Numbered from the stretch's first letter, positions 1 to 8,521 are shown. The stretch is DNA of 64,000 nt from Agromyces sp. H17E-10 (GCF_022919715.1 NZ_CP095042.1:2108001-2172000); one strand, 5' to 3'. The notes: generated by a model not told the origin, from the sequence alone. Translations and numbers: made by a program.

Positions 1-1
1 C

Positions 2-100
2 ATGACTGCTTTCGGACCGATGGATGCGGAGCCGTGCGCGACGGAGCCGATCGACCTCTCCGCCTACCTCCCCGACCCGGCCGACGAGCCGACCGACTGA
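2..100 (+). CDS. C-terminal end of a gene cut by the window edge
   Basis: The frame beginning at base 2 is open from the window edge to a TGA at 98-100 and reads MTAFGPMDAEPCATEP and on to ADEPTD. It is acidic and proline-rich, as in a disordered C-terminal tail. The ATG at base 2 may be an internal methionine, so this is most likely the last 32 residues of a longer protein rather than a 32-residue gene. The following lipoprotein gene starts 10 bases after the stop, so the two may share a transcript. Function cannot be inferred. Confidence 0.4.
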   Translation: MTAFGPMDAEPCATEPIDLSAYLPDPADEPTD

Positions 101-110
101 GGCGGACCGG

Positions 111-593
111 ATGCGCAACACGGTCGTGCCCGCGATCATCGCCGGCAGCCTGGTCGTGCTCCTCGCGGGGTGCGCGCCGAGCGATCCAGCGGCCTCCGCC
201 GCTGTCGAGCCCCAGGCGACGACGCCGTCGGCCCCGGTCGGAACGACGGACGCCGAGGCGTGCGAACAGCTCACCGTGCCGCTGTCGTTGCTCTTCAACG
301 CGCAGGTCGCGCCCGACGGCGCCATGAGCCTCGACACCGCCGGCGGCCTGTACTTCACCGCGGCCTGGGACCTGCGCCGCATCGACGAACTGCTCGACGA
401 ATCCGATCTCGACGCCCCGGTGACGAGGCTCGCCGAGGCGTCCGGCGCGGTGAGTTCGCGGATGGACGCCTCGGATGACCCGGCAGCGTGGGCCGACCGG
501 CTCGCCGAGATCGGCACGGCGACCGAGGAGATCACCGCCGTCTGCGCCGAGGCCGACCCCGACGCGGCCACCCTCGGGTGGTACGGCGGCTGA
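111..593 (+). CDS. small secreted lipoprotein, unknown function
   Basis: A 160-residue protein. Its N-terminus (MRNTVVPAIIAGSLVVLLAGC) is a lipoprotein signal peptide with lipobox LAGC and lipidated Cys21, followed by an Ala/Pro/Thr-rich linker and a mostly helical, acidic domain (about residues 50-160) with two further cysteines (CEQL and VCAEA). It should be anchored to the outer face of the membrane. The ATG at 111 was chosen because it puts the signal peptide at the very N-terminus; the frame is open further upstream but that part is Arg/Pro-rich and unlike a signal. It converges on the ferredoxin gene with 3 bases between the stops. I do not recognise the family. It resembles the lipoproteins at 15496 and 51407 only in architecture. 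Confidence 0.75.
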   Translation: MRNTVVPAIIAGSLVVLLAGCAPSDPAASAAVEPQATTPSAPVGTTDAEACEQLTVPLSLLFNAQVAPDGAMSLDTAGGLYFTAAWDLRRIDELLDESDLDAPVTRLAEASGAVSSRMDASDDPAAWADRLAEIGTATEEITAVCAEADPDAATLGWYGG

Positions 594-596
594 CCC

Positions 597-947
597 CTAC
601 TCGCCCTGCGGCGCGAGCGCGGCGACGAGCGGGTGGTCGAACGCGAGCGCGCCCGTCTTCGCGGCACCGCCCGGCGAGCCGAGCGGTGCACCGCCGGGTG
701 CGCCGGCCGGGCTGATCTCGAAGAACTCGACGTTGGCCTTGTAGTAGTCGGCCCACTCGTCGGGCAGGTCGTCCTCGTAGTAGATCGCCTCGACGGGGCA
801 CACCGGTTCGCACGCACCGCAGTCGACGCACTCGTCGGGGTGGATGTAGAGGGATCGCTCGCCCTCGTAGATGCAGTCGACGGGGCACTCGTCGATGCAG
901 GCCTTGTCCTTGACGTCGACGCACGGCAGTGCGATGACGTAGGTCAC
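597..947 (-). CDS. fdxA: 7Fe ferredoxin (3Fe-4S/4Fe-4S), FdxA type
   Basis: A 116-residue ferredoxin with the classic seven-iron cysteine pattern: Cys9, Cys17 and Cys50 fit the 3Fe-4S ligands, and Cys21, Cys40, Cys43 and Cys46 the 4Fe-4S ligands (ECPVDC and CVDCGACEPVCP motifs). The body ends near residue 85. The remaining Gly/Ala/Pro-rich tail is longer than in most FdxA proteins and may be disordered. It is the last gene of the sulfur operon and its ATG overlaps the TGA of the ferredoxin reductase gene by four bases (944-947). The likely role, inferred from context, is to carry electrons from the reductase to the ferredoxin-dependent sulfite reductase encoded first in the operon, and perhaps also to APS reductase. 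Confidence 0.93.
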   Translation of the reverse strand: MTYVIALPCVDVKDKACIDECPVDCIYEGERSLYIHPDECVDCGACEPVCPVEAIYYEDDLPDEWADYYKANVEFFEISPAGAPGGAPLGSPGGAAKTGALAFDHPLVAALAPQGE

Positions 948-2377
948 GACAGTGCCAGAACGTCGTCGCGCGAGATCGACACCTGCTCCTCGCGGGGCAC
1001 GACCTTGACGCGTTCGCGCACGACGCCCGCGTAGTGCGCCGGCGCCTCGAACGCCTCGCCGAGCTCCCGCTCGTGCGCGTCGAGCGCGAGCCAGCCCTGC
1101 CAGCTGGTGTGCTCGACGCCGCGGGCGTCGAGCAGCTCGAGGATCTCGGCGCCCTCGGCCGCGTCGACGACTGGGGATGCGAGCACACCGGCCGCGGCAT
1201 CCGCGACGAGGTTGGTGATCGTCTCGAGCGCGTCGCCCTTGGTGTGGCCGATGAGGCCGACCGGGCCGCGCTTGATCCAGCCGGTCGCGTAGACGCCCGT
1301 GATCGGCGACCCCGAGGCATCCACGACCCGCCCGCCCTCGTTGGGGATGACGGCGGCGCGCTCGTCGAACGGCACGTCGCGGATCGGCGAGCTCGCGTAG
1401 CCGACGGCACGGTAGACCGCCTGCACGGGGTACTCGACGAACTCGCCCGTGCCCTCGACCGAACCGTCGCCGACCGGACGGGTGCGCTCGAAGCGGATCG
1501 CCTCGACCTTGCCGTCGCCCGTGATCTCGGCGGGGGAGTGCAGGAAGTGCAGGTGCAGGCGCCGCTGGGCGGTGCCTGTGCCGGTCGAGCCGGGCGACGT
1601 GCGCCAGCCGTTCAGCGTGCGGGTCATGACCTTGACCTGGTTGTTCGACGCGTGCAGCGCCTCGGCGTGCGCGTCGCCCTCGGCGCGCTCGAAGTCGTCG
1701 TCGTAGACCACGATGTCGACGTCGGGCACCTCGCCGAGCTCGCGCAGCTCGATCGGGGTGAACTTCACGTGGCCCGGTCCGCGGCGTCCGAACACGTGCA
1801 CGTCGGTGACGGGGGATGCCTCGAGGCCGGCGAGCACGTTGGCCGGAATGTCGGTCGAGAGGATGTCCTTCGGGTGCTTCGCGAGCACCCGCGCGACGTC
1901 GAGCGCCACGTTCCCGTTGCCGACGACCGCGATCGACTGCGCCTCGAGCGGCCAGCTGCGCGGCACGTCGGGGTGCCCGTCGTACCAGGCGACGAAGTCG
2001 GCAGCGCCGTACGAGCCGGGCAGGTCGATGCCGGGGATGTCGAGCGGGGCGTCGCGCAGCGCGCCGGTCGCGAAGATGACCGCGTCGTAGCGCTCCTGCA
2101 GCTCGCCGACCTCGACGTCGCGGCCCACCTCGACGTTGCCGATGAGGCGGATGTCACCCGCGTCGAGCATCTCGTGCAGCGAGTTGACGATGCCCTTGAT
2201 GCGGGGGTGGTCGGGCGCGACGCCGTAGCGGATCAGGCCGTAGGGCGCGGGCAGCGACTCGAACAGGTCGATCGCGACCTCGCCGCCCTGCTCGGCGACC
2301 TGGCGGCGGAGGATGTTGCCGGCGTAGATGCCGGCGGGGCCGGCGCCCACGATCGCGACGCGGAGGGAGAGGGTCAT
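944..2377 (-). CDS. fprA: ferredoxin/adrenodoxin-type NADP+ reductase (FprA-like)
   Basis: A 477-residue flavoprotein. An FAD-binding Rossmann motif (AIVGAGPAGIYAGNIL) lies at about residues 8-23 and an NADP-binding motif (VVGNGNVALDVARVL) in the middle, in the order seen in adrenodoxin-reductase-like FprA of actinobacteria. The C-terminus has the conserved ATGWIKRGPVGLIGHTK segment that closes over FAD. The reaction is NADPH oxidation coupled to one-electron reduction of ferredoxin. The ATG at 2377 begins the conserved sequence. It overlaps the cobA stop by four bases, and its own stop overlaps the fdxA start, so translation is probably coupled through all three genes. Context says its job is to supply reduced ferredoxin for sulfite reduction. 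Confidence 0.93.
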   Translation of the reverse strand: MTLSLRVAIVGAGPAGIYAGNILRRQVAEQGGEVAIDLFESLPAPYGLIRYGVAPDHPRIKGIVNSLHEMLDAGDIRLIGNVEVGRDVEVGELQERYDAVIFATGALRDAPLDIPGIDLPGSYGAADFVAWYDGHPDVPRSWPLEAQSIAVVGNGNVALDVARVLAKHPKDILSTDIPANVLAGLEASPVTDVHVFGRRGPGHVKFTPIELRELGEVPDVDIVVYDDDFERAEGDAHAEALHASNNQVKVMTRTLNGWRTSPGSTGTGTAQRRLHLHFLHSPAEITGDGKVEAIRFERTRPVGDGSVEGTGEFVEYPVQAVYRAVGYASSPIRDVPFDERAAVIPNEGGRVVDASGSPITGVYATGWIKRGPVGLIGHTKGDALETITNLVADAAAGVLASPVVDAAEGAEILELLDARGVEHTSWQGWLALDAHERELGEAFEAPAHYAGVVRERVKVVPREEQVSISRDDVLALS

Positions 2378-3189
2378 TGCTGCGGGGCCTTTCGGGTTGA
2401 GCTGGGGGAGAGTCGTGCGGGTTGAGGAGCGAGTGCAGCGAGCGTCTCGAAACCCTCGGCGTACGGGCTCAGCGTCACGACGTCGCCCACCACGACGACC
2501 GCGGGCGACCGCACGCCTCGGCGGGCCGCCTGCAGGGCGATCGAGTCGAGCGTGCCGATCGTGACGCGCTGGTGCTCGCCGTACCCATCTTCGACGATCG
2601 CGACTGGGCATTCGCCCCCGCGCTCGCCGCGGGCGAGGGTGATCGCCGAGTTCGCGAGGGTGCCGATGCCCATGAGCAGCACGACGGTGTGGTCGCGGCC
2701 GCCGCCGAGCGCCTGGATCTGGTCGTGTCCGGTGACGACGGTGAACGTCGTCGCGAGCCCGCGGTGCGTGAGCGGGATGCCCGCGATCGCCGGGACGGAG
2801 ATCGCGCTCGTGATGCCGGGCACGACCTCGACGGCGACGCCGTGCTCGCGGCAGTGGGCGAGCTCCTCGCCGCCGCGGCCGAAGATGAACGGGTCGCCGC
2901 CCTTCAGCCGGACGACGCGCTTGCCGGCACGCGCGAGGGTGACGAGCAGGGCGTTGATCGCATCCTGCGGCACCGCGTGGTGGCCGGGCAGCTTGCCGAC
3001 GTCGACGACCTCTGCGGTGAGCTCGACGCCCTCGGCGGCGAGGCCGTCGAGCACCCCGCGCGCACCGAGCCGGTCGGCGACGATGACGTCGGCCCGTTCG
3101 AGGGCGCGCAGGCCGCGAATGGTCAGCAGGCCTGCGTCACCCGGGCCGGCGCCGACGAGGGTGACCTGGCCGTGGATCGTCTCGCTCAT
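2374..3189 (-). CDS. cobA: uroporphyrinogen-III C-methyltransferase (SUMT) for siroheme
   Basis: A 271-residue SAM-dependent methyltransferase that converts uroporphyrinogen III to precorrin-2, the first step toward siroheme, the cofactor of the sulfite reductase in this operon. Seen directly: the N-terminal LVGAGPGDAGLLT loop, the RLKGGDPFIFGRGGEE substrate/SAM motif and the PGITSAISVPAIAGIPLTHRG segment, all diagnostic of SUMT. No CysG-type dehydrogenase domain is present, so oxidation and iron insertion need other genes; a chelatase lies at 16032. The C-terminal tail after VVGDVVTLSPYAE contains GFETLAALAPQPA, encoded by a copy of the dispersed palindromic repeat (2420-2455), and is not part of the family core. 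Start and stop overlap the neighbouring genes by ATGA. Confidence 0.93.
   Translation of the reverse strand: MSETIHGQVTLVGAGPGDAGLLTIRGLRALERADVIVADRLGARGVLDGLAAEGVELTAEVVDVGKLPGHHAVPQDAINALLVTLARAGKRVVRLKGGDPFIFGRGGEELAHCREHGVAVEVVPGITSAISVPAIAGIPLTHRGLATTFTVVTGHDQIQALGGGRDHTVVLLMGIGTLANSAITLARGERGGECPVAIVEDGYGEHQRVTIGTLDSIALQAARRGVRSPAVVVVGDVVTLSPYAEGFETLAALAPQPARLSPSSTRKAPQQ
2420..2455. repeat. dispersed palindromic element inside cobA
   Basis: A 36-bp copy of the family GGTTGAGGAGC...GTCTCGAAACC lies within the 3' end of cobA. Read on the coding strand it gives in-frame GFETLAALAPQP with no stop. It is a single unit, unlike the paired units in the three other genes of this operon. Confidence 0.85.
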
Positions 3190-4280
3190 CGTGAACCTCC
3201 CTGGAGCAGGCCCCGGCGGCGCAGCAGCGCGCGCTCGATCGGGGCGAAGACGCACAGTTCGACGAGGATGCCGACGAACAGGATGACGAGGATCGCGACG
3301 AACACCGCCGAGAGGTCGGCGAGCTGGCGGCCCTGGTCGAGCAGCGCACCGAGCCCGAACCCGATCGAACCGCCGGTCGCGATGATCTCGGCGGCCATGA
3401 GCGAGCGCCACGAGAACGCCCAACCCTGCTTGAGCCCGCCGACGTAGCCGGGCAGCGCCGCGGGCAGCACGACGAGAGTCGCGAGCTGCGCCCGGTTCGC
3501 ACCGAGCACGCGGCCGACCCGGCGGAGCTGCGGCGGGACCTGGTTCACGCCCGAGATGAGACCGTTGATGATCGACGGCACGGCCCCCATCAGGATGACG
3601 AAGTAGACGGTCGCGTCGGAGAGCCCGAACCAGATGATCGCGGCCGGCACCCAGGCCACCGACGGCAGCACCTGGAGTCCCGAGATGAACGGGCCGAGCG
3701 CGCGGCGCAGCCAGTCGACCTCGGCGAGCAGCAGGCCGATCGGGGTGCCGATGACGACGGCGATGAGGAATCCGATCACGCCGCGTTCGAGGCTCGTCAC
3801 GACGGCGAGCTGCAGTCGGCCGGTCTCCCAGGCGGCGCCGATCGCGGTGAACACGTCGACCGGGCCGGGATAGAGGTCGGGGCGAGGGCTCGCGACGACG
3901 GTGTAGACCTGCCAGACGACGAGGAGCACCGCGACGAGGATGACGGGCGGCAGCACACTCGACGCGAATCGGCGCCAGCGCGACTCGCGGCGGGTCTCGT
4001 CCGTCTGCAGCCGGTCGAGGCCGGCGGCCAGCTCGCGCAGCTCGGCCTCGTCATGGGCGGGGGATGCCGCGCGCTCGACGAGTTCGGGGAACGGCATGGA
4101 CCCCGCGGGGAGGTCGGCGGAACCCTCCGCCGGTTGAGGAGCGCCCGACGAAGTCGGACGCGTCTCGAAACCGGGTGCGACGGTCTCTGAACCAGTGGTC
4201 TCGGGCGTCGGGGTTTCGAGACGCTCGCTGCGCTCGCTCCTCAACCCGCTCGGGACGATGGTGTCTGCTTCATGCGGCAT
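3186..4280 (-). CDS. ssuC: ABC transporter permease, sulfonate/nitrate type (SsuC/TauC-like)
   Basis: A 364-residue inner-membrane permease. The C-terminal ~270 residues hold about six membrane segments and the binding-protein-dependent transport signature with its cytoplasmic EAA-like loop (GVNQVPPQLRRVGRVLGANR). The N-terminal ~95 residues are an extra hydrophilic extension not expected in this family; residues about 11-51 come from two units of the dispersed palindromic repeat. The start at 4280 overlaps the end of the ATPase gene by 11 bases, and the stop overlaps cobA by ATGA. With the ATPase and binding protein it forms one importer for an organosulfur compound or sulfate. The family suggests sulfonates, but the substrate is not readable from sequence. 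Confidence 0.88.
   Translation of the reverse strand: MPHEADTIVPSGLRSERSERLETPTPETTGSETVAPGFETRPTSSGAPQPAEGSADLPAGSMPFPELVERAASPAHDEAELRELAAGLDRLQTDETRRESRWRRFASSVLPPVILVAVLLVVWQVYTVVASPRPDLYPGPVDVFTAIGAAWETGRLQLAVVTSLERGVIGFLIAVVIGTPIGLLLAEVDWLRRALGPFISGLQVLPSVAWVPAAIIWFGLSDATVYFVILMGAVPSIINGLISGVNQVPPQLRRVGRVLGANRAQLATLVVLPAALPGYVGGLKQGWAFSWRSLMAAEIIATGGSIGFGLGALLDQGRQLADLSAVFVAILVILFVGILVELCVFAPIERALLRRRGLLQGGSR
4132..4172. repeat. dispersed palindromic element, unit 1, inside ssuC-like gene
   Basis: A 41-bp unit beginning GGTTGAGGAGCGCCCGACG and ending GTCTCGAAACC. On the coding (minus) strand it reads in frame as GFETRPTSSGAPQP. Together with the opposite unit at 4212-4246 it forms a large inverted repeat around a 39-bp spacer. 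Confidence 0.9.
4212..4246. repeat. dispersed palindromic element, unit 2, inside ssuC-like gene
   Basis: A 35-bp unit, GGTTTCGAGACGCTCGCTGC to CTCCTCAACC, in inverse orientation to the unit at 4132. On the coding strand it gives GLRSERSERLETP, immediately after the first dozen residues of the permease. Confidence 0.9.
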
Positions 4281-5016
4281 TGCGGGCGATCTCCTTCCGC
4301 AGGCGCTCGGTGATCTCGATCGAGACCGCCGAGACCTCGGGGCTCTCGATCCGGCGCGGGCCCGAGGCATCCAACCGCCATTCGCCGGCCACGCGGCCGG
4401 GCCGGCTCGAGAGCAGCACGACGCGCTCGCCGAGGCGGGCGGCTTCGCGCACGTTGTGGGTGACGAACACGATCGTGCGACCGGTTTCGCGCCACACCCG
4501 CTCGAGCTCCTCGTGCAGCAGGTCGCGGGTGATCGCGTCGAGCGCGGCGAACGGCTCGTCCATGAGCAGCACCTTCCGGTCCTGCGCGAGCGCCCGGGCG
4601 AGGGCGACGCGCTGGCGCATGCCCCCCGAGAGCTCGTGGGGCCGCTTCTCGGCGGCATCGGCGAGGTTGACGACGTCGAGCAGTTCGAGCGCCTTCGAGC
4701 GGCGCTCGCCGCGGGGCACCCCGCGCAGCTTGAGCGCGAGCTCGACGTTGTGGCGTGCGCTCAGCCACGGCATGAGCGCCGACTCCTGGAACATGACGGC
4801 CGCGCCGTCGGCGGGCACCTCGATGGTGCCCGTCGACGGACGGTCGAGACCGGCGATGAGGTTGAGCAGGGTCGACTTGCCGCACCCCGAGGCGCCGAGC
4901 AGGCAGACGAACTCGCCCTCCGCGACGTGCAGCGTCACGTCGTCGAGCACGAGCGGGGCGCGCTCGCCGAAGCGCTTGCCGAGCCCGTCGATGCGGATGA
5001 TCGTCTGCCTGCTCAT
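4270..5016 (-). CDS. ssuB: ABC transporter ATPase, sulfonate/nitrate type (SsuB-like)
   Basis: A 248-residue ATPase: Walker A GASGCGKST (about residues 42-50), Q-loop at MFQESALMPW, signature LSGGMRQRVALARAL, Walker B KVLLMDEPFAALD and the switch histidine in FVTHNVREA. It energises the permease encoded next and is the normal length for SsuB/TauB proteins. It starts 4 bases after the stop of the binding-protein gene (5021), and its 3' end overlaps the permease start by 11 bases, consistent with coupled translation. Assignment to the nitrate/sulfonate/taurine class rests on overall sequence (the VMFQESALMPWLSA stretch) plus the partner proteins. Confidence 0.92.
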   Translation of the reverse strand: MSRQTIIRIDGLGKRFGERAPLVLDDVTLHVAEGEFVCLLGASGCGKSTLLNLIAGLDRPSTGTIEVPADGAAVMFQESALMPWLSARHNVELALKLRGVPRGERRSKALELLDVVNLADAAEKRPHELSGGMRQRVALARALAQDRKVLLMDEPFAALDAITRDLLHEELERVWRETGRTIVFVTHNVREAARLGERVVLLSSRPGRVAGEWRLDASGPRRIESPEVSAVSIEITERLRKEIARNAA

Positions 5017-5020
5017 GCGC

Positions 5021-6103
5021 TCACTCCGTGCCGAGGCCGGCGGCCGAGACCGGCTCCTCGCCGCGCGCTTCGAGCACGCGGTTCAGGATCGCGAGGTCGA
5101 ACAGCCCGTCGATCGAGCCGTCCTTCGCGGTGCCGGCGGCGACGCCGTTCGCGAGGACCTCTTCGAAGGTGTCGGCGACGGGGTCGACCGTGAACCGCAC
5201 GTGCTCGAGCGAACGGGCGAGCACCTCGTCGCCGAGCGGCTTGCCGGTGTCGGCCTCGAGCTGGGCGTTGATGTCGTCGGCAGCCTGCTCGGGCTCGTCC
5301 TCGATGAACTGCACGGCATCGGCGTGGCCCTCGACGAGCGCTTCGACGGTCGTCGGGTGCTCGGCGAGGAACTGCTTCGAGACGAGCAGCACCGTGGTCG
5401 GGAAGTCGCCGTCGTCCCACAGGTCGGCCTCGTCGACGAGCACGTGCGCGCCGCCGTCGATGATGAGCCGCGAGACCCACGGCTCCGGCAGCCAGGCACC
5501 GTCGAGGTCGCCCTGCTGGAAGAGCGTGAGCGTCTGCGAGTTCTCGGTCGGCGTGATATGCACGTCGCCACCGCCCTGGGTGTCGGTCGTGTAGCCCTCG
5601 TCGGCGAGCCAGGTGCGCAGCGCGACGTCCTGCGTGTTGCCGAGCTGGGGGCTCGCGAGCGTCGTGCCCTTCAGGTCGGCGGGGTCGTCGATGCCGTCGG
5701 CGACGACGAGCGCGGCATCGCCCGAGGCGACGCCCGACACGACGACGGCCGATTCGCCGCCGCTCTTGACGAACGTGTTGATCGCCGGGTTCGGGCCGAT
5801 GTACGCAGCGTCGATCGCGCCGGCCGAGAGCGCCTCCACGGCGGCGGGGCCGGCGTTGAAGACCTCGGTCGAGAGCTTCGTGTCGCCGAGCGCATCCTGC
5901 AGCAGGCCCTCCTGCAGGCCGACGAGGGCCGGCGCGTGGGTCACGTTCGCGAAGTAGCCGAGGCGCAGCTCCTCGGCGGGGGTGCCGCCGAGGGCTTCCT
6001 CCGACTCTGCCGGCGGGGCGCCCGCGGCCGATGAGGCGCAACCGGTCATCATGACCGCGGCCAATCCAAGAACGGTGAGAGAAAGAGTGGTGCGGGTCTT
6101 CAC
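5021..6103 (-). CDS. ssuA: ABC transporter substrate-binding lipoprotein, SsuA/NMT1-like
   Basis: A 360-residue secreted lipoprotein. The signal peptide ends in lipobox MTGC (Cys22). The mature part starts LRLGYFANVTHAPALVGLQEG, the usual opening of the SsuA/TauA/ThiY periplasmic-binding fold, and contains the hinge motif IGPNPAINTFVKSGG and LASPQLGNTQDVALRTWL. It captures the sulfur-containing substrate outside the cell for the SsuBC-like transporter. It lies between cysN (83 bases upstream) and the ATPase gene, inside the sulfate assimilation operon, which suggests co-induction under sulfur limitation. Ligand identity (aliphatic sulfonate versus sulfate or thiosulfate) is inference only. 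Confidence 0.9.
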   Translation of the reverse strand: MKTRTTLSLTVLGLAAVMMTGCASSAAGAPPAESEEALGGTPAEELRLGYFANVTHAPALVGLQEGLLQDALGDTKLSTEVFNAGPAAVEALSAGAIDAAYIGPNPAINTFVKSGGESAVVVSGVASGDAALVVADGIDDPADLKGTTLASPQLGNTQDVALRTWLADEGYTTDTQGGGDVHITPTENSQTLTLFQQGDLDGAWLPEPWVSRLIIDGGAHVLVDEADLWDDGDFPTTVLLVSKQFLAEHPTTVEALVEGHADAVQFIEDEPEQAADDINAQLEADTGKPLGDEVLARSLEHVRFTVDPVADTFEEVLANGVAAGTAKDGSIDGLFDLAILNRVLEARGEEPVSAAGLGTE

Positions 6104-6185
6104 GGTGTCGCCTCCTTAGTGGTTCGTGCAGATGGGTGATGCGATGGCCCCGATGGGGGCCGGGAGCGCCCGGGTGGGCGCCCCG

Positions 6186-7520
6186 TCAGGCGGCCGCCGC
6201 TCGTGCCGGGCTGTGGGTGCCGGCGGCGAGCGTCGCTCCGTCCTGCGGGTGGATCACGAGGAACGCGCCGCTGCGACGGTGCACGGCGTAGTCCTCGAAG
6301 GGCAGTTCCGCCGAGAGGCGGAGGGTCACACGGCCGATGTCGTTGGCCTCGAGCTGCTCGGCCGCTTCGGTGGCGAGCGTGTCGAGGTTGCGCCGGCCCT
6401 CGACCGAGGCGACGAGCGCCTGCACGGTCGAGGTGCCGAACTTCACGAGCACTCGGGTACCGGGGGCGAGCGGGCGTGCGTCGAGCTGGAACAGCTCGGC
6501 GGCGATCTCGCGGCGGCCCTCGGGCAGCGTGCCCGACGCGGCGATCACGGCACCGCGTGCGGCGTCGATCTCGTGGGCGAGCCGGAGTGCGACCGACTGG
6601 GGTGCGTGCGCCTCGTCGAGTTCGCCGCCGGCGGTGTCGATGCCGACGACGGTGGTGACGGCCCCGCCGGGGAACACGGCGACCTCGTCGCCCACCCGCA
6701 CGGTGCCGCTCGACACCTGGCCGGCGAACGCACGGTAGTCGCGGAAGCGGTCGGCGGCGTCGGGCTGCGCCGCGACGGCGGGTGCGAGCGCGCCCTGCGG
6801 CCGGAGCACGAGCTGCACGTCGAGGCGGAACGCCTCGAGCGAGCTCTCGATCTCGTCGACCGTCGGCAGCGTCTCGAGGAGTTCGAGGAGCGCGGGGCCG
6901 TCGTACCAGGGCGTGTTCGGCGAACGATCGACGACGTTGTCGCCCTCGAGCGCCGACACCGGGATCACGTGCACGCCGGGCAGGCCGAGCTCGCGCGTGA
7001 CCTCGAGCACCTCGGCGGCGACGGTCGCGTAGGCCTCGGCGTCGTAGCCCTGCAGGTCGATCTTGTTCACTGCGACGATCACGTTCGGCACGCGCAGCAG
7101 CTGCACCACCGAAAGATGGCGGCGGGTCTGCTCGAGCACCCCCTTGCGGGCGTCGATCAGCAGCACCACCACGTCGGCCGTCGTCGCACCCGTGACCATG
7201 TTGCGGGTGTACTGCACGTGCCCGGGGCAGTCGGCGAGGATGAACGAGCGGCGACCGGTCGAGAAGTAGCGGTAGGCGACGTCGATCGTGATGCCCTGCT
7301 CGCGCTCGGCGCGGAGTCCGTCGGTCAGCAGGGCGAAGTCGAAGCCGCCGGCGTCGCCGCCGAAGCCGCGCTCGCGGCTCGTGCGGGCGACCTGCTCGAA
7401 CTGGTCGGCGAGGATCGCCTTCGAGTCGTGCAGGAGCCGGCCGACGAGGGTCGACTTGCCGTCGTCGACCGAGCCGGCCGTCGCGAAGCGCAGCAGCGTG
7501 CTGTTCGTGACCTCGCCCAT
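6186..7520 (-). CDS. cysN: sulfate adenylyltransferase subunit 1 (CysN GTPase)
   Basis: A 444-residue translation-factor-like GTPase. P-loop GSVDDGKSTL lies at about residues 16-25, the G2 region EREQGITIDVAYRYF, G3 DCPGH and G4 NKID. Two beta-barrel domains follow, as in EF-Tu. With CysD it drives ATP + sulfate to APS + PPi using GTP hydrolysis. The length fits CysN alone: there is no fused APS kinase (CysC) domain, which agrees with direct APS reduction by the CysH encoded upstream. The start ATG overlaps the cysD stop by one base (TGATG). Confidence 0.95.
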   Translation of the reverse strand: MGEVTNSTLLRFATAGSVDDGKSTLVGRLLHDSKAILADQFEQVARTSRERGFGGDAGGFDFALLTDGLRAEREQGITIDVAYRYFSTGRRSFILADCPGHVQYTRNMVTGATTADVVVLLIDARKGVLEQTRRHLSVVQLLRVPNVIVAVNKIDLQGYDAEAYATVAAEVLEVTRELGLPGVHVIPVSALEGDNVVDRSPNTPWYDGPALLELLETLPTVDEIESSLEAFRLDVQLVLRPQGALAPAVAAQPDAADRFRDYRAFAGQVSSGTVRVGDEVAVFPGGAVTTVVGIDTAGGELDEAHAPQSVALRLAHEIDAARGAVIAASGTLPEGRREIAAELFQLDARPLAPGTRVLVKFGTSTVQALVASVEGRRNLDTLATEAAEQLEANDIGRVTLRLSAELPFEDYAVHRRSGAFLVIHPQDGATLAAGTHSPARAAAA

Positions 7521-8521
7521 CAGAAGTACCCGTCCTTCTTGCGGTCTTCCATGGCCGCCTCGGAGATGCGATCGTCGGCGCGGGTCGCCCCGCGCTCGGT
7601 GAGCGTCGACTCGGCGACCTCTCGCACGACGGCCGCGACATCCACGGCATCGGATTCGACGGCGCCCGTGCAGCTCATGTCGCCGACCGTGCGGTACCGC
7701 ACCGTGCGGAGCTCGACCGGCTCGTCGGGGCGCGGCGGCGAGACCTCGCCCACCGCGCGCCACATGCCGTCGCGGCGGAACACCTCGCGCTCGTGCGCGA
7801 AGTACAGCGGCGGCAGCTCGATGCCCTCGCGTTCGATGTACGACCACACGTCGAGCTCGGTCCAGTTCGAGATCGGGAACGCCCGCACGTGCTGGCCGGG
7901 CGTGTGCCGACCGTTGTAGAGGTTCCAGAGCTCGGGGCGCTGGTTGCGCGGATCCCACTGGCCGAACTCGTCGCGCAGCGAGATGATGCGCTCCTTGGCG
8001 CGCGCCTTGTCCTCGTCGCGGCGGGCGCCGCCGAACACGGCGTCGTGCTTACCCGCGGCGATCGCGTCGAGCAGGGGCTGCGTCTGCAGCGGGTTGCGGG
8101 TGCCGTCGGCGCGCTCCTGGAGGCGGCCGTCGTCGAGGTAGTCCTGCACGCGTGCGACCTCGAGGCGGAGGCCGAGCCGCTCGACCGTGCGGTCGCGGAA
8201 CTCGATGACCTCGGGGAAGTTGTGGCCCGTGTCGACGTGCAGCACCGGGAACGGGACGCGGCCCGGCCAGAACGCCTTCGTCGCGAGATGGAGCACGACG
8301 ACCGAGTCCTTGCCGCCGGAGAACAGCAGCACGGGACGTTCGAACTCGGCGACCACCTCGCGGATGATGTGGATCGCCTCGGCCTCGAGCAGGTCGAGGG
8401 TGGTCAACGCCGGTTGAGGAGCCGACGAAGGAGGCGTCTCGAAACCCGGGCGTGCGGCGTCGGGGTTTCGAGACGGTCGCTGCGCTCCCTCCTCAACCCG
8501 CTGGAGTGATTCGATGCTCAT
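7520..8521 (-). CDS. cysD: sulfate adenylyltransferase subunit 2 (CysD)
   Basis: A 333-residue ATP sulfurylase catalytic subunit. The PP-loop SGGKDS within VLLFSGGKDSVVVLHLATKA and the C-terminal RGATRADDRISEAAMEDRK stretch ending KKDGYF are characteristic. The family core begins at LTTLDLLEAEAIHI, about residue 39. The preceding ~38 residues are a repeat-derived extension holding RVEEGAQRPSRNP and GFETPPSSAPQPA, encoded by an inverted pair of dispersed palindromic units (8412-8498). The ATG at 8521 overlaps the cysH stop as ATGA. Together with CysN it activates sulfate to APS in the cytoplasm. Confidence 0.95.
   Translation of the reverse strand: MSIESLQRVEEGAQRPSRNPDAARPGFETPPSSAPQPALTTLDLLEAEAIHIIREVVAEFERPVLLFSGGKDSVVVLHLATKAFWPGRVPFPVLHVDTGHNFPEVIEFRDRTVERLGLRLEVARVQDYLDDGRLQERADGTRNPLQTQPLLDAIAAGKHDAVFGGARRDEDKARAKERIISLRDEFGQWDPRNQRPELWNLYNGRHTPGQHVRAFPISNWTELDVWSYIEREGIELPPLYFAHEREVFRRDGMWRAVGEVSPPRPDEPVELRTVRYRTVGDMSCTGAVESDAVDVAAVVREVAESTLTERGATRADDRISEAAMEDRKKDGYF
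8412..8446. repeat. dispersed palindromic element, unit 1, inside cysD
   Basis: A 35-bp unit (GGTTGAGGAGCCGACGAAGG to GTCTCGAAACC). On the coding strand it is read as GFETPPSSAPQP in frame, almost identical to the peptide in the ssuC-like protein. Confidence 0.9.
8464..8498. repeat. dispersed palindromic element, unit 2, inside cysD
   Basis: A 35-bp unit (GGTTTCGAGACGGTCGCTGC to CTCCTCAACC), inverse to the one at 8412. It is read in a different frame from its equivalent in the ssuC-like gene, giving RVEEGAQRPSRNP, yet is still free of stops. Confidence 0.9.

Noticed and set aside
1034..2425. Plus-strand 463-codon frame opposite the ferredoxin reductase
   Set aside because: Composition is that of a reverse-complement shadow; FAD and NADP motifs are on the minus strand.
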